The translations under genes were made by a program, and so were the position numbers. 64,000 nucleotides of DNA, from NCBI GenBank assembly GCA_002082245.2, contig NBTC02000002.1:372001-436000 (forward strand), written 5' to 3'. How positions within the stretch are numbered: position 1 is the first letter of the stretch; each line of letters starts with the position of its first letter. Positions 30,527 through 41,235 of the stretch are shown here, piece by piece. The notes below the pieces were generated by a model, which was not told where the DNA came from, did not search any database, and saw only the letters and a program-made list of their open reading frames with translations. This stretch comes from Yersinia enterocolitica (GTDB taxonomy: Bacteria; Pseudomonadota; Gammaproteobacteria; Enterobacterales; Enterobacteriaceae).

Positions 30527-30711
30527 GTCAGAGGCTTCCATGGCTTAGCGTTAAGCAAACAGAACTATCAGGGTAGCGCCAGTTGCAGTCTTTGCCAACC
30601 GTTTGCGATAAAAAGAAATGAATGTTGTGAGGCGGGGGAATTCAGGGTGAAAAATCGGCAAAATAGTGCATTCGACAGCGTAATATCCCTCTATTGGCTA
30701 AGGATAAAAAC

Positions 30712-30742
30712 AAAAAGACAGAGCCGAAGCCCTGTCTTTTTT
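30712..30742 (-). terminator. Terminator downstream of the porin gene
   Basis: AAAAAGACAG and CTGTCTTTTT pair around a 10-base loop, with homopolymer runs on both sides. It is placed 41 bp after the porin stop on the minus strand. Confidence 0.85.
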
Positions 30743-30782
30743 CAACTTATGTCAGCAGATAAACTGCGTGATTAAGTTTAAC

Positions 30783-31883
30783 TTAGAACTGGTATACCAA
30801 GCCAACACCAACAACGTCATCAGTCATCAGATTGTTAGCACGGGTGAAGTTGTCTTCGTCCAGCAAGTTGATTTTGTAATCAACATAGGTGGTCATGTTT
30901 TTGTTGAATGCGTAGTAGGTACCAACAGAAACATATTTCAACAGGTCATGGTTGTCATCAGTGTTGTTGTTCAGATCCTTACCTTTGGACTGAACATAAC
31001 CCAGTGACGGACGCAGACCGAAGTCGAACTGGTACTGTGCAGTGATTTCGATGTCACGAGTCTTGTTAGCAACAGAATCGTCACCGAATGGAGTCATGTT
31101 CTGAGTTTCAGCATACATTACAGCCAAGTATACGTTGTTAGCGTCGTATTTAGCACCAACGTTCCATGCTTGAGCTTTATCGCCTTCAGCAAATGTTTGG
31201 TTAGACAGGTGAGCATCTTTCTGCAGAGTAGTACGGTTAGCAGAAGAGAAACCAGCACCGAAGTTTACGCCGTAACCGATATCATAAGTAGAAGAGATAC
31301 CGAAGCCGTCACCGTTTTGAGTGGTCAGCAAGCCATCACGGCCACTTTCGTTTTTGCCTTGATATTGCAGAGCAAAGTTCAGGCCATCAACCAGACCGAA
31401 GAAGTTGGTGTTACGGTAAGTAGCCAGACCAGTAGAACGGCCAGTCATGTAGTTGTCAGAGGCGGAGATTGAATCACCACCGAACACTGGCAGCATGTCA
31501 GTCCATGCGTTGACGTCATAGATTACGCCGTAGTTACGGCCGTAGTCGAATGAACCGAACTCAGCAAATTTCAGACCAGCAAAGCCCAGACGGGTTTTGT
31601 TGCCTTTGCCTTCTTGAGCTTCAGCATTGTTAGCCTGAATGTTATATTCCCACTGGCCGTAACCGGTCAGTTGGTCAGTAATTTGGGTTTCACCTTTGAA
31701 GCCGAAACGAACATAAGATTCGTCGCCGTCTTGACCCTTGGCATCAGAGAACTGGTGACGCGCATCAACTTTACCGTACAGATCAAGTTTGTTGCCGTCT
31801 TTGTTGTAGATTTCTGCTGCATTAGCTGCGCCAGCTACTAACAATGCTGGGATTACTACTGCAAGAATATTGCGCTTCATCAT
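30783..31883 (-). CDS. ompF: Outer-membrane general porin at the ompF position
   Basis: The 366-residue precursor has signal peptide [22 protein letters not shown] followed by [20 protein letters not shown], the classic start of OmpF/OmpC trimeric porins. It ends in GVGLVYQF with the C-terminal Phe needed for barrel assembly. The constriction loop motif is seen in [20 protein letters not shown]. Codon use indicates high expression. The double ATG after GAGGGTAATAATA is as in E. coli ompF. Its place between aspC and asnS supports OmpF over OmpC. The frame extends upstream but has no conservation. Confidence 0.92.
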   Translation of the reverse strand: MMKRNILAVVIPALLVAGAANAAEIYNKDGNKLDLYGKVDARHQFSDAKGQDGDESYVRFGFKGETQITDQLTGYGQWEYNIQANNAEAQEGKGNKTRLGFAGLKFAEFGSFDYGRNYGVIYDVNAWTDMLPVFGGDSISASDNYMTGRSTGLATYRNTNFFGLVDGLNFALQYQGKNESGRDGLLTTQNGDGFGISSTYDIGYGVNFGAGFSSANRTTLQKDAHLSNQTFAEGDKAQAWNVGAKYDANNVYLAVMYAETQNMTPFGDDSVANKTRDIEITAQYQFDFGLRPSLGYVQSKGKDLNNNTDDNHDLLKYVSVGTYYAFNKNMTTYVDYKINLLDEDNFTRANNLMTDDVVGVGLVYQF

Positions 31884-32057
31884 TATTATTACCCTCATTG
31901 GTGTTATTCGGACACCTGCCACTGCCGCCAATAATTTTTTTGGAACTATTGTTGAGAGTTTGGTGTCGTCTGTGTCTGAACGCAGTGTTCCATTCACAGA
32001 CCTGATAATCCACACCGAAAATGCTACCAATTACCTGAATGTGTTTCATTGAGATAC

Positions 32058-32078
32058 TATGTGTTACTAAATGTAAAT
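32058..32078 (-). promoter_or_regulatory. Possible OmpR-binding sequence upstream of ompF
   Basis: On the minus strand, TTTACATTTAGTAACACAT resembles the OmpR half-site pattern (TTTACATTTTGAAACAT). It lies about 175 bp upstream of the porin start, in the region expected to carry OmpR F-boxes. Identified by eye only. Confidence 0.4.
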
Positions 32079-32123
32079 ACTGGGGAACTTTGTGACTTAG
32101 ATCGAACTTTAAAAAATGACAAA

Positions 32124-32146
32124 AGCCAGCTGAGCTGGCTTTTATT
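32124..32146 (-). terminator. Hairpin after asnS
   Basis: AGCCAGC and GCTGGCT pair around TGA, flanked by AAAA and TTTT on the two sides. It sits 36 bp after the asnS stop and upstream of the ompF promoter. Confidence 0.8.
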
Positions 32147-32181
32147 TATACAAATAAACATTTTTTTTCGAAATGACGAAC

Positions 32182-33582
32182 TTAGAAGCTGGCATTTCTC
32201 GGCGTGCGTGGGAATGGGATGACATCCCGAACGTTTTGCACCCCTGTTACATAGGAGATCAATCGTTCAAATCCAAGGCCAAATCCTGAATGCGGTACCG
32301 TACCGTAGCGACGCAGATCACGATACCACCAATAATCTTCTTTATTGAGGCCCATCTCTTCCAGACGTGCGTCCAACACATCTAAGCGCTCTTCACGTTG
32401 TGAACCCCCGATGATTTCACCAATTCCCGGCGCTAATACATCCATCGCTGCAACGGTTTTGCCATCTTCGTTCATCCGCATATAGAAAGCTTTAATGTCT
32501 TTCGGGTAGTTTTTAACCACTACCGGTGCCTTAAAGTGTTTCTCAGCCAAATAACGCTCATGTTCAGAAGACAAATCTATGCCCCATGACACGTCATTTT
32601 CAAATTTCTGGCCCGATGCTAGCAAAATCTCGATAGCGTCGGTGTAATCAACCTGAGCAAAATCAGAGGTGACAAAACGTTGTAGGCGATCTACCGCGTC
32701 TTTATCTACCCGCTCAGCAAAGAACTTCATGTCATCAGCACGTTCATTGAGCACAGCCTGGAAAACATATTTCAGCATTTTCTCGGCTAATGCGGCGACG
32801 TCATCTAAAGAAGCAAATGCGACTTCAGGTTCAACCATCCAGAACTCCGCCAAATGACGGCTAGTGTTGGAGTTTTCTGCCCGGAAAGTGGGGCCGAAAG
32901 TGTAAACTTTGGACAATGCACTGGCGTAGGTTTCTCCATTCAACTGACCGGATACCGTCAGGAATGCTTCTTTACCGAAGAAATCCTCGCTGAAATCGAC
33001 AGCTCCAGTATCCGTGCGTGGCAAGTTTTCCAGATCCAGCGTCGACACACGGAACATTTCACCAGCACCTTCGGTGTCTGAAGCGGTGATCAGTGGGGTA
33101 GAAACCCAGAAGTAGCCGTTTTCATCGAAGAAACGGTGAATTGCCTGCGCTAAGGTGTGGCGGACACGGGCAACAGCACCAATCAGGTTTGTACGTGGGC
33201 GTAAGTGAGCCACTTCGCGCAAGTATTCGATGCTGTGACGTTTTGCCGCCATCGGATAGGTATCGGGATCATCAACCCAGCCGACCACTTTGATAGCAGT
33301 TGCCTGAATTTCAAAGCTCTGGCCTTCACCTGGTGATGCCACCACTGTTCCAGTGACTTCTACTGAGCAGCCGGTAGTCAGATGCAGTACTTCATCCTGA
33401 TAATTAGGCAAAGCATTATTCACGACGGCCTGTAACGGGTCAAAGCAGGAACCGTCATAAACGGCAACGAAGGAGATACCCGCTTTAGAATCTCTCCGGG
33501 TACGCACCCAACCGCGTACGGTGACTTCACTGTCAACCGCAGCACGGCCTTGCAGTACGTCGACTACAGGCACTACGCTCAT
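32182..33582 (-). CDS. asnS: Asparaginyl-tRNA synthetase
   Basis: The 466-residue class II synthetase has an N-terminal OB-fold anticodon-binding domain ([20 protein letters not shown], residues about 19-38). The catalytic domain carries motif 2 in [21 protein letters not shown] and motif 3 [21 protein letters not shown] near the end. The length matches E. coli AsnS. It is followed by a hairpin and then ompF. Confidence 0.98.
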   Translation of the reverse strand: MSVVPVVDVLQGRAAVDSEVTVRGWVRTRRDSKAGISFVAVYDGSCFDPLQAVVNNALPNYQDEVLHLTTGCSVEVTGTVVASPGEGQSFEIQATAIKVVGWVDDPDTYPMAAKRHSIEYLREVAHLRPRTNLIGAVARVRHTLAQAIHRFFDENGYFWVSTPLITASDTEGAGEMFRVSTLDLENLPRTDTGAVDFSEDFFGKEAFLTVSGQLNGETYASALSKVYTFGPTFRAENSNTSRHLAEFWMVEPEVAFASLDDVAALAEKMLKYVFQAVLNERADDMKFFAERVDKDAVDRLQRFVTSDFAQVDYTDAIEILLASGQKFENDVSWGIDLSSEHERYLAEKHFKAPVVVKNYPKDIKAFYMRMNEDGKTVAAMDVLAPGIGEIIGGSQREERLDVLDARLEEMGLNKEDYWWYRDLRRYGTVPHSGFGLGFERLISYVTGVQNVRDVIPFPRTPRNASF

Positions 33583-33844
33583 AGATTTCTCTCTTTAATA
33601 GTTTTGATATAGAAATAGTTAACAACCCAACCAAATGGGGATGTTGCTATGTTACTTGCGGCAGTGCAGGACACAAGTAGAAATCACCAGATCAGTGCAA
33701 CATTTCTGTCGTTATCCTTAATAAAGGCGGCACAAATCAGAGCTGGGTTTAATTGGGAAGTGGTTGTGAGGGGAAAACGGCTAAGTGAAGTGGCTCGCCG
33801 GGCTATATTAACGCCCCGACGAACCCTCATTATGCAGGCCGATA

Positions 33845-35050
33845 CTAACTGGCCTTTTTGACTAACGGCAGGGCGAATGCTTCGCGTAACTCATCAACAA
33901 AAGCCGGGTCCTGACAGATAGTTTTACCCGGACTATCCGAGAGCTTTGCGACCGGCTTGTTGTTGCATTCAACCAGTTTAATGACAATGTTGAGCGGTTT
34001 AACGCCGGGAATATCACAAGTTAAACGGGTACCGATACCGAACACCAATTTAATTCGTTGATAGAAATGGCGATAGAGTGACAACGCTTTTTCCAGATCT
34101 AAATTATCTGAGAACACCAATGTTTTACTCATTGGGTCAATACCCAGCTTTTCATAATGGGCGATAGCTTTTTCACCCCATTCTACCGGGTCACCTGAGT
34201 CATGGCGCAATCCTTGATAGCGATTGGCGAATGTCTCATCAAAATCGCGCAAGAAGGCATCCATGGTAATACAGTCAGTCAGTGCGACACCAAGTTGATT
34301 TGGGTACTCATCTAACCAGACTTGAAGTGCCACGCGCTGACTATTGGCCAGTATCGGACTTATCTGCTGATGAGCCTGGAACCATTCATGGGCTTGAGTA
34401 CCGACCGGAGCTAATGCCAGGTTGCGGGCTAAATCATAGTTGCTGGTACCTACAATATAGGGGAACTCATCTTTTAAGCTGCTGACAATAGCATGCTGTA
34501 TATCGCGTGAAAAACGGCGACGGGTGCCAAAATCCATTAGCTTGAAATGACTAATATCGATATCCGCGCTGAGAATCTTAAACTGCTGAAGTTTGTTGCG
34601 CAGTTGCGTGACGGCCTCGGCTGTTGTGACACCGACTGACCGGCGCCGATGAACGATTTCACTGATCACCGCCAGCAAAGGGACTTCCCATAAAATCGTT
34701 TCGCACCATAAACCGGCAATCCGAATATCTAATTTACCGTCATTATTGGATACGGTGACCTGCTCAGGGTTAAAACGAAAATCCCGCAACCAATTGAGGT
34801 AATCATCTTGAAAGAAGGGTAACCCCGAGAGGTAGGTAAACTCATCATCGGTTAACGCTAATTGTTTCATTAGCGCTATCTGATGGCGGATTTCATCGGC
34901 ATATTCGCCCAGCAACTCATCACCACGGCAGCGGAATTCAGCGGCAACGGTAATATGGCGATAGCGATGGAACACGGCTTGTTGCATATGGAGCTTATAA
35001 GCATCCGTATCAAGCAGTGAAGTCAAAATCGGTGAGGCGTCTTGGGTCAT
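33845..35050 (-). CDS. pncB: Nicotinate phosphoribosyltransferase
   Basis: The 401-residue enzyme of the NAD salvage pathway joins nicotinate to PRPP with ATP. The family blocks [49 protein letters not shown] and VFSDNLDL are intact. Start 35050 ([13 protein letters not shown]) aligns with E. coli. A longer frame to 35140 reads into an ERIC-type repeat and is not expected to be translated. Confidence 0.97.
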   Translation of the reverse strand: MTQDASPILTSLLDTDAYKLHMQQAVFHRYRHITVAAEFRCRGDELLGEYADEIRHQIALMKQLALTDDEFTYLSGLPFFQDDYLNWLRDFRFNPEQVTVSNNDGKLDIRIAGLWCETILWEVPLLAVISEIVHRRRSVGVTTAEAVTQLRNKLQQFKILSADIDISHFKLMDFGTRRRFSRDIQHAIVSSLKDEFPYIVGTSNYDLARNLALAPVGTQAHEWFQAHQQISPILANSQRVALQVWLDEYPNQLGVALTDCITMDAFLRDFDETFANRYQGLRHDSGDPVEWGEKAIAHYEKLGIDPMSKTLVFSDNLDLEKALSLYRHFYQRIKLVFGIGTRLTCDIPGVKPLNIVIKLVECNNKPVAKLSDSPGKTICQDPAFVDELREAFALPLVKKAS

Positions 35051-35598
35051 GGCGCTATACAGCATCCTCGTAGGAGCATTTTCCGCAGTCAGCATATACC
35101 CTTGGTACTTGAAGTTGTCAGGGCTGCTTCGTTCACTCACCCGAATGACCTACTTATGTAAGCTCATCGTAATGCGTTCACTGGCCGCCGACCGGCAACA
35201 CCAATTACTTTGGACATAATCTATAAAGTCGCAGGAGTATACCGGTATTATCCTGTTATTGAAGTCTCATCACACCATAAATGCTAATCACAGGTCTAGG
35301 ATTAAACGTGCCATTATCAGTGAAACGGTTATTTTCTTTAGTGGTGTTGGCCCTGAAGGTCAGATTTTTAACTGTTTAGCGAATAAAGGATAAATTGACT
35401 TATAAAATATAGGGTTATTAAATTGCACTACCGAGCAACAAAAGGTAAATCTTTGTTTCCTGTTAGTTATCAGAGGTCACCTTGGCAGCCTGGTGCGGGT
35501 ATTTCCCCATCATTGAGATATCACAATCAACGCAGAGCAATGTGGGGAAATAGCAAACATCATACTATATGTTTAGACATCGACTTAGATAAGTACGA
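35051..35598. other. 548-bp intergenic stretch between pectate lyase and pncB
   Basis: Beyond the ERIC copy, 35221-35598 is AT-rich with no supported gene. One imperfect inverted repeat, ATTTCCCCAT (35501) with GTGGGGAAAT (35542), spans about 50 bp and might end the pectate lyase upstream neighbour's transcripts or be chance. Confidence 0.4.
35094..35220. repeat. ERIC-type repeat upstream of pncB
   Basis: Core words CACTCACCCGAATGACCTACTTATGTAAGCTCATCG, here interrupted for listing as CACTCACCCGAATGACC and ACTTATGTAAGCTCATCG, mark an ERIC copy. Its right end is CAACACCAATTACTTTGGA, shared with the tandem array at 51603. The element ends 44 bp before the pncB ATG, so it lies in the promoter or leader. 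Confidence 0.75.
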
Positions 35599-36708
35599 TC
35601 AGGGAAGATGGCCGTAGGGTAGACCCGATCCCGCTTGATTGCGGATATGGTCGGTGAATTCTTGGCTAAGCGCTACAACATCATAGGCATAGGGTGGGAC
35701 CCAGCCGATATCAGCGTCAAACCCACAATTGTTGAGTTCAGCAAGGCTATGGTTAAAAGTCGAGCTGTCATCATTAACTTTATCGCCGCCATTAAACGCC
35801 TTCATTACCCGACATTCAGCCGTAAGGTCATTAACCAAAAATATATTTTTCTCTGATAAAATACTAGACTGATAACCCAAGCCATAGCTGTATTCGTAGG
35901 GATATATAGGATCTGATTTATCTTGCTCAAATAAATTATTATAGAGATGTATGCTGCCGAAACGAACTCGCGGAGTACGCTGGATTATCCGCGTAAAGTA
36001 ATTATTAAAGAATGTAACGTGCATGGTTCCTGCATCTTGCTCAGCATTACTATCGCTATGACCAATCAAAATAGTTTTGTCATGTAATTCAAAACGGCAG
36101 TGAGAAATCGTGACATAGTCAGAGCCGCGTTTAATATCTAACGCGCCATCATGCTGAACAAACTTCCAGCCATCCTTCTCGGTGTATTGATCAATCGTAA
36201 AACGGCCATCACTAAACGTGACATGGTCGATCCAGACATGGTGTGAATTAATGATATTTAAACCATCCCATTCAGCATTCCACCCATCACCTTCTTCAAA
36301 CTGGGGATCGACATCTACTGGGTTCTCAATATAGATGTTATGAACGATAACATTACTGGCATCTTGGATAATGATTGAACCTTCGATAAATTTCGCATTC
36401 TCGGTGACACCAATTAACGTGGTATTGGCATTGAGATAAACAATACCACGCTGTTTCTGGTCTGCTTGGTCCTGATAAGGAAGACCTTCACTCACATCAA
36501 TCAGACCATATACTTGAATTATCTTCGGCCGCTCTCCTGATTCCGATAATGCCCGTCTAAGTTCTGATACCGAAAAAACCAGATAAATATCATCACTGGT
36601 GGCTTCGCTGCCTCCGGTAGTTCCTCCGGCTTCAGCGGCCCAGCCTCCGACAGGAGAAATGTTTCTTGCAGCTTGATGAATGACACGTGAATTGATTCTG
36701 CTGGTCAT
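35599..36708 (-). CDS. Pectate/pectin lyase, polysaccharide lyase family 1
   Basis: The 369-residue parallel beta-helix enzyme has family 1 features: HHVWIDHVTFSDG, the calcium-site block DGALDIKRGSDYVTISHC, and the catalytic-arginine block RTPRVRFGSIHLYNN. It would cleave polygalacturonate by beta-elimination. The start ATG 36708 has an excellent site, AAAGGAGTTATT. The N-terminus MTSRINSRVIHQAARN lacks a hydrophobic signal segment, so Sec export is not evident and it may act in the cytosol or leave by another route. It is an insertion compared with E. coli. A KdgR-like box lies just upstream. Confidence 0.9.
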   Translation of the reverse strand: MTSRINSRVIHQAARNISPVGGWAAEAGGTTGGSEATSDDIYLVFSVSELRRALSESGERPKIIQVYGLIDVSEGLPYQDQADQKQRGIVYLNANTTLIGVTENAKFIEGSIIIQDASNVIVHNIYIENPVDVDPQFEEGDGWNAEWDGLNIINSHHVWIDHVTFSDGRFTIDQYTEKDGWKFVQHDGALDIKRGSDYVTISHCRFELHDKTILIGHSDSNAEQDAGTMHVTFFNNYFTRIIQRTPRVRFGSIHLYNNLFEQDKSDPIYPYEYSYGLGYQSSILSEKNIFLVNDLTAECRVMKAFNGGDKVNDDSSTFNHSLAELNNCGFDADIGWVPPYAYDVVALSQEFTDHIRNQAGSGLPYGHLP

Positions 36709-37303
36709 AATAACTCCTTTTACATTTGAATATCTTAACAATCCTCCATTGAAATAGAACATAATTTTATTTTAAATAAAACGACGTCTCTATTGTTTTT
36801 GTTAAATCGATAATATGTATTATGAAGTGTTGAATCTTCAGTGTGTTGAGCTTATTTTTTATTGTTATATGGAATGGATGGCTATTTTGCGTTAAAGAAA
36901 ACGATGAGTTAGGGGGGCAACGACAAAAAGATCTGAATCTATGTTCAATCTTATTAATGTATGAAGGCCAATGTGCATGATGTCGGGTTTCGTCTGATGG
37001 TATTGGCATATTTTGCTGTCAGAAATGACGATACCGAGCAAATCAACGGATATTTTGCTCACCAAATGCAAGAAGGAAAATGAGCTGCGAGGCGGCTCGA
37101 AAAAAGCACATTCAATGCGTTATCTGCCGTAATAGCACTCGCTCTCACCTAGGTTTTTTTTACAATTGTGATACATTAAAAAGCTATCTGAGTCTAAGGC
37201 TAATGGGCTGACAGCAATGTTCTGGTCGCCGTGATACTGGCCTTATACGACTATTAATACAGACCTGATAATCATATTCACTGATGACGTCAAAAGGGTT
37301 CCT
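36709..37303. other. 595-bp divergent intergenic stretch, pectate lyase and pepN
   Basis: It holds the KdgR-like box and must include both promoters. A frame at 36767-37009 on the minus strand has no ribosome site or recognisable motif and is not called. Nothing else stands out. Confidence 0.4.
36753..36771 (-). promoter_or_regulatory. Probable KdgR operator of the pectate lyase gene
   Basis: AATAAAATTATGTTCTATT (minus strand) matches 17 of 19 positions of the remembered KdgR consensus AATRAAAYRNYRTTTYATT. The score is the same on either strand. It is 44 bp upstream of the start codon, suitable for repression relieved by pectin breakdown products. Confidence 0.6.
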
Positions 37304-39919
37304 ATGACACAACAGCCGCAAGCTAAATACCGTCACGATTATAAATCGCCGGATTACACCATTACCGATATCGATTTGGACTTCGCACTGGATGCGCAAA
37401 AAACGACGGTAACGGCGGTCAGTAAAGTAAAACGTCAGGTAGCAGATGTGACGCCGTTGATTCTAAATGGTGAGGATCTCACGCTCGTCAGTATCAGTGT
37501 TGATGGGCAAGTTTGGCCTCATTATCAGCTACAGGATAACTCGCTGGTCATTGAGCAATTACCCGCACATTTCACACTGACAATCGTCAATGATATTCAT
37601 CCTGCGACCAACAGTGCACTTGAGGGATTATATCTTTCCGGTGACGCGCTGTGCACCCAGTGTGAAGCTGAAGGTTTCCGCCATATTACTTACTATTTAG
37701 ACCGTCCTGATGTTTTGGCCCGTTTTACGACCCGCATCGTGGCTGACAAATCTCGTTATCCTTATTTGCTTTCCAATGGTAACCCTGTGGGGCAGGGGAC
37801 ACTGGAAGATGGTCGTCATTGGATAAAATGGCAAGATCCATTCCCTAAGCCTTGTTATCTGTTTGCTCTGGTTGCCGGTGATTTTGATGTCTTGCGCGAT
37901 AAGTTCATTACCCGCTCCGGGCGTGAAGTCGCATTAGAGCTTTTTGTTGACCGGGGTAATTTAGATCGTGCCGACTGGGCGATGACGTCGTTGAAGAACT
38001 CCATGAAATGGGATGAGACTCGTTTTGGTCTGGAATACGATCTCGACATCTATATGATTGTCGCGGTTGATTTCTTCAATATGGGTGCGATGGAAAATAA
38101 AGGCCTGAATGTATTCAACTCTAAATATGTTCTGGCAAAAGCTGAAACAGCAACAGATAAAGATTATCTGAACATTGAAGCGGTTATCGGACATGAATAT
38201 TTTCATAATTGGACAGGTAATCGAGTCACGTGCCGTGATTGGTTCCAGTTAAGCCTGAAAGAGGGCTTGACGGTATTCCGTGATCAAGAGTTCAGCTCTG
38301 ATTTAGGTTCACGTTCAGTTAATCGAATTGAGAACGTACGCGTAATGCGTGCCGCACAGTTTGCCGAAGATGCCAGCCCAATGGCCCATGCTATTCGACC
38401 AGACAAAGTTATCGAGATGAACAACTTTTACACCCTTACCGTGTATGAGAAGGGTTCAGAAGTTATCCGCATGATGCATACCCTACTGGGTGAACAACAA
38501 TTCCAGGCCGGTATGCAGCTCTATTTTGAACGCCATGATGGTAGTGCCGCAACGTGCGATGATTTTGTACAAGCAATGGAAGATGCATCGAATGTCGATC
38601 TCTCTTTATTCCGTCGCTGGTATAGCCAGTCCGGCACTCCGATTCTGACCATTCGTGATGACTATGATGCTGAGAAGCAGCAGTACCATCTGCACGTCAG
38701 CCAGAAAACCTTACCAACCGCTGACCAGCCGGAAAAACTGCCGCTGCATATTCCATTAGATATTGAACTATATGACAGTAACGGTAATGTGATTGCGCTA
38801 CAGAAAAACGGCTTGCCCGTCCATCATGTCCTGAATGTGACGGAGTCTGAGCAGACATTTACCTTTGATAATGTTGAACATACGCCGATCCCCTCTTTGC
38901 TGCGCGAATTCTCCGCCCCAGTCAAACTGGATTATACCTACAGTGATCAGCAGCTCACTTTCCTGATGCAGCATGCGCGTAATGAATTCTCTCGTTGGGA
39001 TGCTGCCCAGAGCTTGCTGGCAACCTATATCAAACTTAATGTTGCCAAGTATCAGCAGAAACAGCCGCTGAGTTTACCCACTCACGTTGCGGATGCTTTC
39101 CGGGCAGTATTACTCGATGAAAATCTTGATCCGGCTCTGGCAGCGCAGATCTTGACCTTACCGTCAGAAAATGAAATAGCAGAGCTGTTTACTACCATTG
39201 ATCCGCTGGCGATCAGTGCGGTTCATGAGGCTATTACTCGTTGTTTGGCTCAGGCATTGTCTGATGAACTGTTAGCCGTATATGTTGCGAATATGACACC
39301 TGTGTATCGTATTGAACACAGTGATATTGCCAAGCGTGCATTGCGTAATACCTGCCTGAATTATCTGGCTTTTGCTGATGAAGATTTTGCTAACAAGCTG
39401 GTCTCGTCACAATACCACCAGGCGGATAATATGACTGATTCGCTGGCCGCATTAGCGGCGGCAGTCTCTGCACAATTACCTTGCCGTGATGAGTTGCTTA
39501 CAGCCTTCGATATGCGTTGGAATCATGATGGTTTGGTTATGGATAAATGGTTTGCACTGCAAGCGACGAGTCCGGCGGCTGATGTTTTGACACAGGTGCG
39601 GGCTTTGCTTAAGCATCCGGCATTCAGTTTGAGCAATCCAAATCGCACTCGTGCGTTAGTCGGTAGTTTTGCTTCGGGTAATCCGGCGGCATTCCATGCC
39701 AGCGATGGCAGTGGTTATCAATTCCTAGTCGAAATTCTCAGTGATTTGAATACCCGTAACCCGCAGGTGGCTGCACGGCTGATTGAGCCGTTGATTCGCT
39801 TGAAACGTTATGATGCTGGCCGTCAGGCTCTAATGCGCCAGGCGCTGGAGCAACTTAAAACGCTAGATAATCTGTCCGGTGATTTATACGAGAAGATAAC
39901 TAAAGCACTGGCCGCATAA
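37304..39919 (+). CDS. pepN: Aminopeptidase N
   Basis: The 871-residue M1-family zinc aminopeptidase trims N-terminal residues in the cytosol. The GAMEN exopeptidase motif is in FNMGAMENKGLNVFN near residue 262. The zinc site HEYFHNW begins at His297, with the third ligand Glu in LKEGLTVFRDQEFS. The C-terminal half is the helical ERAP1-like domain. The length matches E. coli PepN. It lies divergent from the pectate lyase. Confidence 0.98.
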   Translation: MTQQPQAKYRHDYKSPDYTITDIDLDFALDAQKTTVTAVSKVKRQVADVTPLILNGEDLTLVSISVDGQVWPHYQLQDNSLVIEQLPAHFTLTIVNDIHPATNSALEGLYLSGDALCTQCEAEGFRHITYYLDRPDVLARFTTRIVADKSRYPYLLSNGNPVGQGTLEDGRHWIKWQDPFPKPCYLFALVAGDFDVLRDKFITRSGREVALELFVDRGNLDRADWAMTSLKNSMKWDETRFGLEYDLDIYMIVAVDFFNMGAMENKGLNVFNSKYVLAKAETATDKDYLNIEAVIGHEYFHNWTGNRVTCRDWFQLSLKEGLTVFRDQEFSSDLGSRSVNRIENVRVMRAAQFAEDASPMAHAIRPDKVIEMNNFYTLTVYEKGSEVIRMMHTLLGEQQFQAGMQLYFERHDGSAATCDDFVQAMEDASNVDLSLFRRWYSQSGTPILTIRDDYDAEKQQYHLHVSQKTLPTADQPEKLPLHIPLDIELYDSNGNVIALQKNGLPVHHVLNVTESEQTFTFDNVEHTPIPSLLREFSAPVKLDYTYSDQQLTFLMQHARNEFSRWDAAQSLLATYIKLNVAKYQQKQPLSLPTHVADAFRAVLLDENLDPALAAQILTLPSENEIAELFTTIDPLAISAVHEAITRCLAQALSDELLAVYVANMTPVYRIEHSDIAKRALRNTCLNYLAFADEDFANKLVSSQYHQADNMTDSLAALAAAVSAQLPCRDELLTAFDMRWNHDGLVMDKWFALQATSPAADVLTQVRALLKHPAFSLSNPNRTRALVGSFASGNPAAFHASDGSGYQFLVEILSDLNTRNPQVAARLIEPLIRLKRYDAGRQALMRQALEQLKTLDNLSGDLYEKITKALAA

Positions 39920-39968
39920 TGGCTGAATCAGCCAATAGCGCTGCCCACTAACGTTACCTTCACAGCAC

Positions 39969-39993
39969 AGAGGGCAGCAATGCCCTCTTTTTT
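39969..39993 (+). terminator. Intrinsic terminator of pepN
   Basis: AGAGGGCA and TGCCCTCT pair around GCAA and are followed by TTTTT. Confidence 0.9.
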
Positions 39994-40070
39994 ATGGTTC
40001 TTGACCTACAAATAGTTAACACCTTGTTATCAATATAGTTAAACAAAGAGATTCTTTGCGTGGCTTTACT

Positions 40071-40086
40071 GAGCAATCGTTTACTT
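40071..40086 (+). promoter_or_regulatory. PurR-type operator upstream of pyrD
   Basis: GAGCAATCGTTTACTT agrees with the PurR consensus ANGCAANCGNTTNCNT at 10 of 11 fixed positions. It is 65 bp before the pyrD ATG. E. coli pyrD is a known PurR target with an operator in the same area. Confidence 0.65.
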
Positions 40087-40144
40087 TCCTGATAGATAAA
40101 TTTACCATTCCCGCGTCTATCCATAGGTTGAAAGCCGGTCAGGA
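40087..40144 (+). promoter_or_regulatory. pyrD leader able to mask its ribosome site
   Basis: TCCTGA (40087-40092) is complementary to TCAGGA (40139-40144), which includes the Shine-Dalgarno AGGA of pyrD. In E. coli and Salmonella, transcripts starting at C include such a 5' arm and are poorly translated, while those starting one or two bases later are not. The same CTP-sensing scheme is inferred here. Confidence 0.45.
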
Positions 40145-40150
40145 GATCAC

Positions 40151-41161
40151 ATGTACTACCCACTCGTCAAAAAAGCACTATTTCAGCTTGATCCAGAACG
40201 TGCCCATGAATTCACTTTCCGGCAGTTAAAACGTGTTACTGGCACACCACTCGAATTCCTGGTTCGCCAGTCGGTACCAACCAAACCAGTGAGCTGTATG
40301 GGATTGTCATTCAAAAATCCATTAGGTTTGGCGGCGGGGCTGGATAAAGACGGTGAGTGTATTGATGCGCTGGGCGCGATGGGGTTCGGTTTTATCGAAG
40401 TGGGTACGGTGACACCCCGGCCACAGTCAGGTAATGATAAGCCAAGGTTGTTTAGGATCGTTGAGGCTGAAGGCTTGATCAACCGGATGGGATTTAATAA
40501 TCACGGAGTTGATAACTTAATTGAAAATGTCAAAAAATCACATTTTGGCGGAATATTAGGTATTAATATCGGGAAAAATAAAGACACCCCGGTAGAGCAA
40601 GGTAAAGAAGATTACTTGATTTGTATGGATAAAATTTATCCTTACGCGGGATATATTGCGATTAATATCTCCTCACCTAATACCCCAGGGTTACGATCTT
40701 TGCAGTATGGTGAAGCGTTAGATGATTTGTTGGCAGCAATTAAAAATAAACAAACTGAATTACATCAGCGCCATCATAAATATGTTCCTGTGGCAGTAAA
40801 GATCGCGCCGGATCTTACCGAGGAAGAGTTGATCCAAATAGCTGACAGTTTAGTTCGCCATAATATAGATGGCGTTATTGCCACTAATACAACGTTAGAT
40901 CGCTCTCTCATTCAGGGATTAAATTATTGCGAACAAGCCGGTGGTTTAAGTGGCCGACCATTACAATTACGCAGCACGGAAGTCATTCGTCGCTTATCAC
41001 AAGAGCTGCAAGGGCGTCTGCCAATTATCGGGGTAGGTGGAATTGATTCGGTTACTGCCGCTCGCGAAAAAATGGCGGCAGGTGCTTCATTGATTCAAAT
41101 TTATTCCGGCTTTATCTTCCGTGGGCCTGGTTTGATTAAGAATATCATCACTCATATCTAA
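40151..41161 (+). CDS. pyrD: Dihydroorotate dehydrogenase (quinone)
   Basis: The 336-residue class 2 DHODH is an inner-membrane-associated FMN enzyme that oxidises dihydroorotate with ubiquinone in pyrimidine synthesis. The N-terminal amphipathic region [21 protein letters not shown] docks to the membrane. [34 protein letters not shown] (with the catalytic Ser region) and [27 protein letters not shown] are FMN/substrate blocks. The length equals E. coli PyrD. Confidence 0.98.
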   Translation: MYYPLVKKALFQLDPERAHEFTFRQLKRVTGTPLEFLVRQSVPTKPVSCMGLSFKNPLGLAAGLDKDGECIDALGAMGFGFIEVGTVTPRPQSGNDKPRLFRIVEAEGLINRMGFNNHGVDNLIENVKKSHFGGILGINIGKNKDTPVEQGKEDYLICMDKIYPYAGYIAINISSPNTPGLRSLQYGEALDDLLAAIKNKQTELHQRHHKYVPVAVKIAPDLTEEELIQIADSLVRHNIDGVIATNTTLDRSLIQGLNYCEQAGGLSGRPLQLRSTEVIRRLSQELQGRLPIIGVGGIDSVTAAREKMAAGASLIQIYSGFIFRGPGLIKNIITHI

Positions 41162-41235
41162 TTATTTAACTTCATTACTGGCCGGGGGGTTTATTTCTTC
41201 CTCCGGCTCGTCTATATTTTACTCCGGTAGATTAA

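Noticed and set aside
33837-33861. GGCC-N10-GGCC with T-run at the pncB 3' end
   Set aside because: The stem lies within pncB coding sequence and its T-run is on the opposite strand to pncB; the short stem is likely chance.
35053-35140. N-terminal extension of pncB
   Set aside because: It would translate into the ERIC repeat; MTQDASP matches the known enteric N-terminus.
36110-36122. matS-like word GTGACATAGTCAG in the pectate lyase gene
   Set aside because: Two mismatches to GTGACRNYGTCAC, and a single site outside the expected terminus region is weak evidence.
36767-37009. 80-codon minus-strand frame between pectate lyase and pepN
   Set aside because: There is no ribosome site or motif, and it would cover the pectate lyase promoter region.
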